33,507 nt of DNA from an uncultured Caulobacteraceae bacterium. GTDB lineage: Bacteria > Pseudomonadota > Alphaproteobacteria > Caulobacterales > Caulobacteraceae. Position 1 is the stretch's first letter, and each line of letters opens with the position of its first letter. The stretch spans positions 1-33,507 of the forward strand of contig CALAEG010000183.1 of the NCBI GenBank assembly GCA_937890965.1, in the 5' to 3' direction. Below, piece after piece: positions 32,806 to 33,507 of this stretch. The position numbers were made by a program, and so were the translations under genes. The notes under the pieces are model-generated. The model worked only from the letters and a program-made list of their open reading frames with translations, did not search any database and had not been told where the DNA came from.

Positions 32806-33507
32806 ACGGCGCCGACGCAGTCATTTCGACCCTGGCCGACAACGGCGTACGCGCCTGTTTCGCCAATCCCGGCACCAGTGAGATGCAGTTCGTCGCCGCC
32901 CTGGACCGCGAGCCGCGGGTGCGCCCCGTGCTCTGCCTGTTCGAGGGCGTGGTGACAGGCGCGGCGGACGGCTACGGCCGCATGACCGGCCATCCGGCCG
33001 CGACCCTGCTGCACCTGGGTCCGGGCTACGGCAACGGCATCGCCAACCTGCACAATGCGCGCCGCGCCGGCACGCCGATCGTCAACATCATCGGCGACCA
33101 CGCCACCTATCACCGCAAGTACGACGCGCCGCTGACCTCCGACATCGAGACCCTGGCCAGGCCCAACTCGCTCTGGCTGAACGTGGCCGACAGCGCCGAC
33201 AACGCCGCCGACCTGGCCGCCGAGGCTGTGCAGGCCAGTTATGGACCACCGGGCGGCTCGGCCAGCCTGGTATTGCCCGCCGACTGCGCCTGGTCGCCGG
33301 CCACGCGCAAGGGCCCGGTGCTGGTCGCGCCGACCCGTCCCGCGCCGGATCCGGCCAAGGTCGAGGCGGCGGCCAAGGCGCTGCGCGCGGCGAAGAAGCC
33401 GGTCGTGCTCATGGGCGCCTCGGCCTGCGGCGAGGCCGGCCTGGCCGCCGCCGCGCGCCTCTCGGCCAACGGGGTCCGAGTGCTGACCGACACCTTCATC
33501 GCCCGCC
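32802..33507 (+). CDS. Thiamine-diphosphate-dependent enzyme, acetolactate-synthase/benzoylformate-decarboxylase-like (partial)
   Basis: The gene is cut by the window end; 235 residues are visible. The N-terminal TPP-binding pyrimidine domain has CFANPGTSEMQFVAAL and the catalytic glutamate Glu48 in LCLFEGVVTGAADGYGR. A linker follows, then the start of the central domain (AAKKPVVLMGASACGEAGL). The NPGTSE form points to the benzoylformate-decarboxylase-like side of the family, though such proteins are often called acetolactate synthase large subunit. The ATG overlaps the stop of the amidohydrolase gene, so the two are translated together and may share a pathway. No small regulatory subunit is visible within the window. 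Confidence 0.86.
   Translation, partial: MNGADAVISTLADNGVRACFANPGTSEMQFVAALDREPRVRPVLCLFEGVVTGAADGYGRMTGHPAATLLHLGPGYGNGIANLHNARRAGTPIVNIIGDHATYHRKYDAPLTSDIETLARPNSLWLNVADSADNAADLAAEAVQASYGPPGGSASLVLPADCAWSPATRKGPVLVAPTRPAPDPAKVEAAAKALRAAKKPVVLMGASACGEAGLAAAARLSANGVRVLTDTFIAR

Overview
The window is a compact, GC-rich (roughly two-thirds G+C by eye), entirely chromosomal bacterial segment. I see no IS element, phage gene, CRISPR array, tRNA or rRNA. It most likely comes from an alphaproteobacterium of the order Caulobacterales, perhaps Phenylobacterium or a close relative. The main reasons are a CcrM-type cell-cycle DNA methyltransferase with the full C-terminal domain (24553-25632), the petA-petB-petC bc1 operon followed by divergent trmL and hemF, the rplY-pth-ychF cluster, and the DUF1285 - NUDIX - CCA transferase cluster. 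Genus placement is inference; no marker search was possible. Genes are packed tightly and no stretch over about 240 bases lacks a gene. The largest gaps are 15986-16222, 8448-8639 and 12080-12246.

Layout. (1) 139-2573, plus strand: translation genes rplY (L25), pth and ychF, preceded by a leader with two strong hairpins. (2) 2595-3964, plus: two tandem dienelactone-hydrolase-type enzymes, ending stop-to-stop against a CPBP membrane protease (3961-4893, minus) and a nucleotidyltransferase-fold protein (4971-5711, minus). (3) 5722-8447, minus: Rieske protein, cytochrome b and cytochrome c1 of complex III. (4) 8640-10001, plus: trmL and hemF. (5) 9998-12079, minus: two tandem aldo/keto reductases. 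(6) 12247-15985, minus: acetyltransferase, DUF899, DUF1285, CoA-pyrophosphatase-type NUDIX and CCA-adding enzyme, the last three joined by ATGA overlaps. (7) 16223-18417, plus: an MFS transporter and an MFE-2-like short-chain dehydrogenase with a near-perfect terminator hairpin. (8) 18414-23043, minus: two acetyltransferases, then a chain of metallo-hydrolase, two short-chain dehydrogenases and a HAD hydrolase, probably lipid or xenobiotic catabolism. (9) 23187-24539, plus: an exported protein made of five four-cysteine repeats. (10) 24553-29367, minus: histidine phosphatase, tag, rnhB, a CLC antiporter with CBS domains, and ccrM. (11) 29379-31387, minus: a family VIII serine hydrolase and a YgfZ-type protein. 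(12) 31465 to the end, plus: a dihydroorotase-like amidohydrolase coupled to a thiamine-diphosphate enzyme that runs off the window.

Most of this is housekeeping or ordinary accessory metabolism. The items I consider least explained are the 20-cysteine five-repeat exported protein next to ccrM, the terminator-like hairpin 20 bases before the rplY start, the terminator hairpin lying inside the coding region of a convergent gene at 18462-18487, the non-canonical metal site of the dihydroorotase-like protein, and the non-canonical anion-filter motifs of the CLC protein. I did not find a clear defence system, biosynthetic cluster or new mobile element.
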